From assembly GCF_000026945.1 (NCBI RefSeq), contig NC_012861.1, positions 1,674,001 to 1,738,000 on the forward strand: 64,000 nucleotides of DNA, in the 5' to 3' direction. This stretch comes from Candida dubliniensis CD36. Lineage: Eukaryota > Ascomycota > Pichiomycetes > Serinales > Debaryomycetaceae. This document shows, in pieces, positions 60,480-64,000 of this stretch; the first letter of the stretch is position 1; the number at the start of each line of letters is the position of its first letter. Below the pieces are notes generated by a model, which saw nothing but the letters and a program-made list of their open reading frames with translations, had not been told where the DNA came from and ran no database searches. A program made the translations under genes and the position numbers.

Positions 60480-60661
60480 TATGGACGTTATTGTTGTTGT
60501 TGAATAGAATAAGATAAACCTCAAGTATATTGTTGTTGTTGTTGTTGTTTATATAAATCAACAAATCCTAAAAAAAAATATTTACGAGGTCGTGTGGAAA
60601 TGGATGATATGAAGTTCCTTCTATAACCTTTTTTGGCACGTGAATGTGTCTTGTTTTGATT
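60480..60661 (-). promoter_or_regulatory. Residual YNG1-like promoter between ATG and gypsy LTR
   Basis: Only about 180 bp separate the ATG from the inferred LTR edge. It contains a GTT triplet array at 60529-60549 and AT-rich sequence. The native distal promoter is replaced or displaced by the retroelement. Confidence 0.45.
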
Positions 60662-60906
60662 TGATAGAAAGATAATCTATTAATAGATGAAAGATGTATC
60701 TAAATGATAAAAAAAGTATTGATTGATTCTAAAAGAAAAGTCAATATAAAAAATATAAAAAATGTAGAGAAAGTGTAAAGGTTTATATAGTAGATATTGA
60801 GTTGATAACTTTGCAACCAATTCTGAACACGTATAATTGATAATGTTGGGATAATTAACACATTTTAAGAATGTGTGAAAATATGACGAAATATGCAGGA
60901 TCGTCA
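60662..60906 (-). repeat. 3' LTR of the Ty3/gypsy element (far end uncertain)
   Basis: On the minus strand the pol stop codon TGA directly follows a polypurine tract and also starts the LTR (TGACGATCC). A TATATAAA box lies near 60780-60790, as expected in U3/R. The other end is not fixed because the 5' LTR is outside the window; TATCA near 60662 gives TGA/TCA ends and about 245 bp, which is a guess. Confidence 0.45.
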
Positions 60907-63900
60907 TCTACCCTTTCCTCCAATGATTAGCGAATTGTTTTCAGATTTGGAGTCGAGACAGCTGGATATATCAAGTAATCTTCTTTGCCTGTGTAATTGT
61001 TGTAATGTTAAACAATTTAATTCATAATCCTTTTCCGCTGGCATTTCATCTAACAATTGTTGCAATGACAAGCAGCTTAATTCATAGTCTCTTTCCGCTT
61101 GCATTTTATCTAACAATTTTTGTTGGACTCTATCATATTCTTTATTAAACGAACTGAAAACTTGTATTGGATCGTTGTCTGCTGAATATGCTAACTTCAA
61201 CTGGTCTTGATTATAGATTCCTTTTTCTCTTCCAGTGATGTCTCTCAATTTATATGCACCTTTACCTAATACTTCTTGAACTTGGTATGGGCCATCAAAA
61301 TTTGATTCATATTTACGTGCTTTAGTTCTAATTCTGTATACCCATTGTCCTTTTGTAAAAGGTGCTGGAATTCCATATGGTTCCTTTAACATATTTTGAA
61401 CTGCATTTCTTCGTGTTTTCAAATTTGTGTGTACCTTGCGAGCTCTCTTTATTGCTTCCAATTCGTAAATTCTTAAATGTACAAGATCTCTGCCATCTTC
61501 CTGTTCTTCCCTTGAAAGTTGTTGTTCTCTGCCCTCTTCTTGCTGTTCATTATTTGGGTTGTCTTCATGTTCTTCTGTAGATTGGACCTCTGGGGGTAAA
61601 TCTCTTTGCAAATTTTCAATTAAATCTTTTTGTAATTGATTTAAGTTATGGTGTGGTTCAATTCCAAGTGCTAGATAAAGTGGAGTGTAGTTGAATATTG
61701 TAGGAGTAGCATTATAAATTCTTAAAGCGTTATATAATTTCAAATCCCATTCATGCATGGTATCATTTGTTAATGCCTTCAAAATCTTTTTCAATAAGTG
61801 ATTTACTTTTTCTACTCTTCCATTTCCTTGGGGATGGTGTGCTGAAGTAATATGATGTTTGATGTGATTGTGTTCACATAAAGCTTTAAATGCATCGGAA
61901 GAAAATTCGGCACCCTGGTCAGTGACAATCTCAGTAGGTGCTGACATAATCAGGATAATCGTTTGCACAAGATTCATGGCTTGGTTGGTGTCTTTGTGCA
62001 TTGTTGGTACAGCAATCGTTAAACCGGTGACGTATTCCACGGCTACTAATATGTATCTGTTTTGTTCTGTATTGAAATAGGGACCCGTATAGTCCATTCC
62101 CCATCTGCTAAACGGTTTAATTGGTTCGAGTGGTCTGTATGGCCGGATGGCTTCACGAATTGAAGTGTTCATCTGACAATAGCGACACTTGCTTATAATT
62201 GTTGTAGCAATTAATAGATGATCAGGATGCCAATATGCAAGCGTACATAAATAATCTGTTACTCTGGTTGATGGGTGGTGTTTGTCATGAATTGTTTGAC
62301 AAGCTTTAGTGTACTCATGTCGTGGAAGATATTGTAAAAGTTGGTTGTTAATGATTACGTATAGGTCATCGTTAATTAATTTAAACAGTTGGAGTGGCAA
62401 TTCTTCATTGTTGTAGTCAGGTGCATGATGTTGTTGTTGTTCCAATAAGTTTTGAATAGTGTGGATGTGTGATTCATTAAGGTTGTCTAATTCAATGGCA
62501 TCTAATTGTGTTTGGGGTGGTTGTTGTATTGGTTTATCCATTGTAAAGGTGTTTTGTAATATTTTGTCTTCATCTACCATTTCTGTAATATTTTGTGTTT
62601 GATACCTTGTGATGATATCAGCAACAAAGTTTTGTTTACCTCTCAAATAATATACGTGAGGAGAAAAGGAACCTATGAGATCGAGAAAACGAGCTATTCT
62701 TGGTGGTGGAGTGGTTTTCTTGTCCAAAAGTGATGCTAAGCTCTGGTGATCTGTGTAGATCTCGACTGTGTTGTTGCAGTGATATCTAAATTTTTCCAAT
62801 ATGACGATAATGGCTAAGAGCTCCTTCTCCATAACCGAGTAGCGACCTTGTGTTTCATTTAATTTATGGGATGAAAAGGCAATTGGGACAAGTACTTGTT
62901 TGTCATTTTGGAATGTTGGTTGACACAAATAACCTCCGACTACCATGTTGCTGGCATCTGTGAAGATTATAGTCGGTAACGTGGGATCATAGAGGTGTAA
63001 GGTGGGGAGACCAATGATTGCATTTTTTAACTCGTTGAAACCTTTGATTGATGCTGGAGTGTGTTGAATTTTTATGTTCTTGCCATTGTTGTGTTTCAAT
63101 AACTCATTTAACGGATTTGTATAAATGGCTATATTTGGAATAAAATTCCTGAAGTGGTTTGTAAAGTTGACAAATGCACGGATTTGTGTTGTGGTAGTGG
63201 GGATCTGCCAATTTTGAATTGCCTGGATCTTTGCTGGTTGTGGTGAGATTTTGCCAGGTTGAATTGAGTATCCAAGAAAATCAATTTTCGTATGAATAAG
63301 TTTTAATTTATTATAATTTAATTGAAGGTTGTTTTGATGTAACCTCCACATTATGGTTTTGAGGATAGTGATATGGTGGTGTAATGTGGTTGTATGTATC
63401 AATATATCATCCATATATATGAATGTATTAGTGATGCCTGTCAAAACTTTCCTTACGAAATTAGTAAAGATTGCCGGCAGGTTAATGGCTCCAAAAGGAA
63501 GTGTGGTAAAACAGAAATTTCCTTCGGCAGTGGAGATGCCAAAATACTTGATACTATCCTTATGAATGGCGATCTGGTAAAATGCGTTTTTCAAGTCTAA
63601 AGCTGAGAAATAATTGGAGTTTGCTAGTGATGATAATAAATCTTTTGTGTCAGTTGGGTAAGTGTACATTCTTACGGTGACCTTATTGAGACGTCTTAGA
63701 TCAACAGCTATCTTGGTTGAGGATTGGTTAGCATTGGTTTTCCTAATTGGGAATATGGGGTGTAACCAGGCATCTATCGGAGCTGGGACTAAGACACCTG
63801 CCTCCAATTTTTCATCAATGAATTCTTTTATGAGAGCTTGTTCCTCTTGATTACATTTATATGGTTTGCAATATATTTGTGTGTGGTCAGTTAATTGAAT

Positions 63901-64000
63901 ACGGTATTGGAACTCTCTAGGGGGTGGGGGTCTCAATTTTGTGTGGAATAATTGAGGGTATTTAATAGCAAATTCCCTTTTTAATCGTTCCCTAATTTGT
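60904..64000 (-). CDS. Ty3/gypsy-type retrotransposon pol (RT, RNase H, integrase), 5' end outside the window
   Basis: The minus-strand frame is open from the right edge of the window to the TGA at 60904, about 1030 codons, without a frameshift. Reverse transcriptase comes first (DLRRLNKVTVRMYTYP, FSALDLKNAFYQIAI, LPFGAINLPAIFTNF and YMDD in FIYMDDILIHT). RNase H follows (IIFTDASNMVVGGY, RYSVMEKELLAII, IYTDHQSLASLL). Integrase is last: zinc-binding HHCC ending in CRYCQMN, then DDE residues in WGMDYTGPYF, IVTDQGAEFSS and HPQGNGRVEKVNHLL, with a C-terminal FDGPYQVQEVLGKGAYKLRD module. The catalytic residues are intact, so the copy may be recent. C. albicans-group genomes carry Ty3/gypsy elements such as Tca3; the family is inferred. 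Gag, protease and the 5' LTR lie beyond the window. Confidence 0.93.
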   Translation of the reverse strand, partial: QIRERLKREFAIKYPQLFHTKLRPPPPREFQYRIQLTDHTQIYCKPYKCNQEEQALIKEFIDEKLEAGVLVPAPIDAWLHPIFPIRKTNANQSSTKIAVDLRRLNKVTVRMYTYPTDTKDLLSSLANSNYFSALDLKNAFYQIAIHKDSIKYFGISTAEGNFCFTTLPFGAINLPAIFTNFVRKVLTGITNTFIYMDDILIHTTTLHHHITILKTIMWRLHQNNLQLNYNKLKLIHTKIDFLGYSIQPGKISPQPAKIQAIQNWQIPTTTTQIRAFVNFTNHFRNFIPNIAIYTNPLNELLKHNNGKNIKIQHTPASIKGFNELKNAIIGLPTLHLYDPTLPTIIFTDASNMVVGGYLCQPTFQNDKQVLVPIAFSSHKLNETQGRYSVMEKELLAIIVILEKFRYHCNNTVEIYTDHQSLASLLDKKTTPPPRIARFLDLIGSFSPHVYYLRGKQNFVADIITRYQTQNITEMVDEDKILQNTFTMDKPIQQPPQTQLDAIELDNLNESHIHTIQNLLEQQQHHAPDYNNEELPLQLFKLINDDLYVIINNQLLQYLPRHEYTKACQTIHDKHHPSTRVTDYLCTLAYWHPDHLLIATTIISKCRYCQMNTSIREAIRPYRPLEPIKPFSRWGMDYTGPYFNTEQNRYILVAVEYVTGLTIAVPTMHKDTNQAMNLVQTIILIMSAPTEIVTDQGAEFSSDAFKALCEHNHIKHHITSAHHPQGNGRVEKVNHLLKKILKALTNDTMHEWDLKLYNALRIYNATPTIFNYTPLYLALGIEPHHNLNQLQKDLIENLQRDLPPEVQSTEEHEDNPNNEQQEEGREQQLSREEQEDGRDLVHLRIYELEAIKRARKVHTNLKTRRNAVQNMLKEPYGIPAPFTKGQWVYRIRTKARKYESNFDGPYQVQEVLGKGAYKLRDITGREKGIYNQDQLKLAYSADNDPIQVFSSFNKEYDRVQQKLLDKMQAERDYELSCLSLQQLLDEMPAEKDYELNCLTLQQLHRQRRLLDISSCLDSKSENNSLIIGGKGR
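60907..60921 (-). other. Polypurine tract of the gypsy element
   Basis: The minus strand reads GGAGGAAAGGGTAGA directly before the LTR start, and it also encodes the last five codons of pol (GGKGR). This is the primer for plus-strand DNA synthesis. Confidence 0.65.
61004..61123 (-). repeat. 60-bp tandem duplication inside the pol C-terminus
   Basis: Two adjacent 60-bp units encode LLDKMQAERDYELSCLSLQQ and LLDEMPAEKDYELNCLTLQQ. The copies are 60 bp apart and keep the frame, with a few base differences, so it is a slightly aged duplication. It lies after the integrase C-terminal module. Confidence 0.85.

Noticed and set aside
60680..60907. 75-codon frame with aromatic-rich sequence
   Set aside because: It lies within the gypsy LTR, starts at the ATGA overlap with the pol stop and has no domain.

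Overview
The window looks like nuclear DNA of a CTG-clade budding yeast close to Candida albicans (C. albicans, C. dubliniensis or C. tropicalis type). The evidence is AT-rich sequence, intron-poor genes whose protein families are those of Saccharomycotina, long asparagine/glutamine/serine tracts inside proteins, almost no in-frame CTG codons in the conserved genes I checked, an EF-1alpha of 458 residues as in C. albicans, and three classes of retroelement (Ty1/copia, L1-like LINE, Ty3/gypsy) known from that group. The species call is inference. If the organism is CTG-clade, in-frame CTG should be read as Ser.

Layout. 1-8 kb: RGI1-like respiratory protein (-), TIM22 (+), a tail-anchored protein of unknown role (-), a membrane-anchored glutaredoxin-fold protein without a catalytic cysteine (+), and an RCR1/RCR2-like Rsp5-adaptor-type membrane protein (-). 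9-12 kb: a graveyard of retroelements, with a LINE reverse transcriptase fragment joined to a gag start, a complete copia-type LTR and the 3' end of a copia pol. 13.6-30 kb: a synaptojanin-like phosphatase (-), a broken RCR paralogue (-), an oligopeptide transporter (-), TEF1 (-), DPB11 (-), a peroxisomal alpha/beta hydrolase ending in SKL (+) and an unknown small protein (-). 30-32.3 kb holds no recognised gene but has a compositionally odd GC-rich island. 32-46.9 kb: MAG1 (+), a secreted or GPI-type protein (-), BNI4 (+), a transthyretin-like 5-hydroxyisourate hydrolase (-), STN1 (-) and RRP8 (+), the last two divergent. 49-60.5 kb: a DSE1-like WD protein (+), RSP5 (+), a hotdog thioesterase (+), a 53-residue membrane microprotein (-), an ASNSD1/YML096W-type amidotransferase (-) and a YNG1-like PHD protein (-). 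60.7-64 kb: the 3' part of an apparently intact Ty3/gypsy pol with its LTR, running off the right edge.

There is no operon-like system. Most genes are housekeeping, cell-wall/septum (BNI4, DSE1, RCR), genome maintenance (DPB11, MAG1, STN1) or ubiquitin/trafficking (RSP5, synaptojanin). Several promoters carry motifs that fit their gene: Tbf1-like and Cbf1-like sites at TEF1, an MCB box at DPB11, a PAC box at RRP8 and three ACCAGC (Ace2-type) sites upstream of the DSE1-like gene. The least ordinary items are the cysteine-less glutaredoxin, the decayed RCR copy, the rearranged copia/LINE relics, the gypsy element sitting in the promoter of the PHD gene, the membrane microprotein and the GC-rich island.
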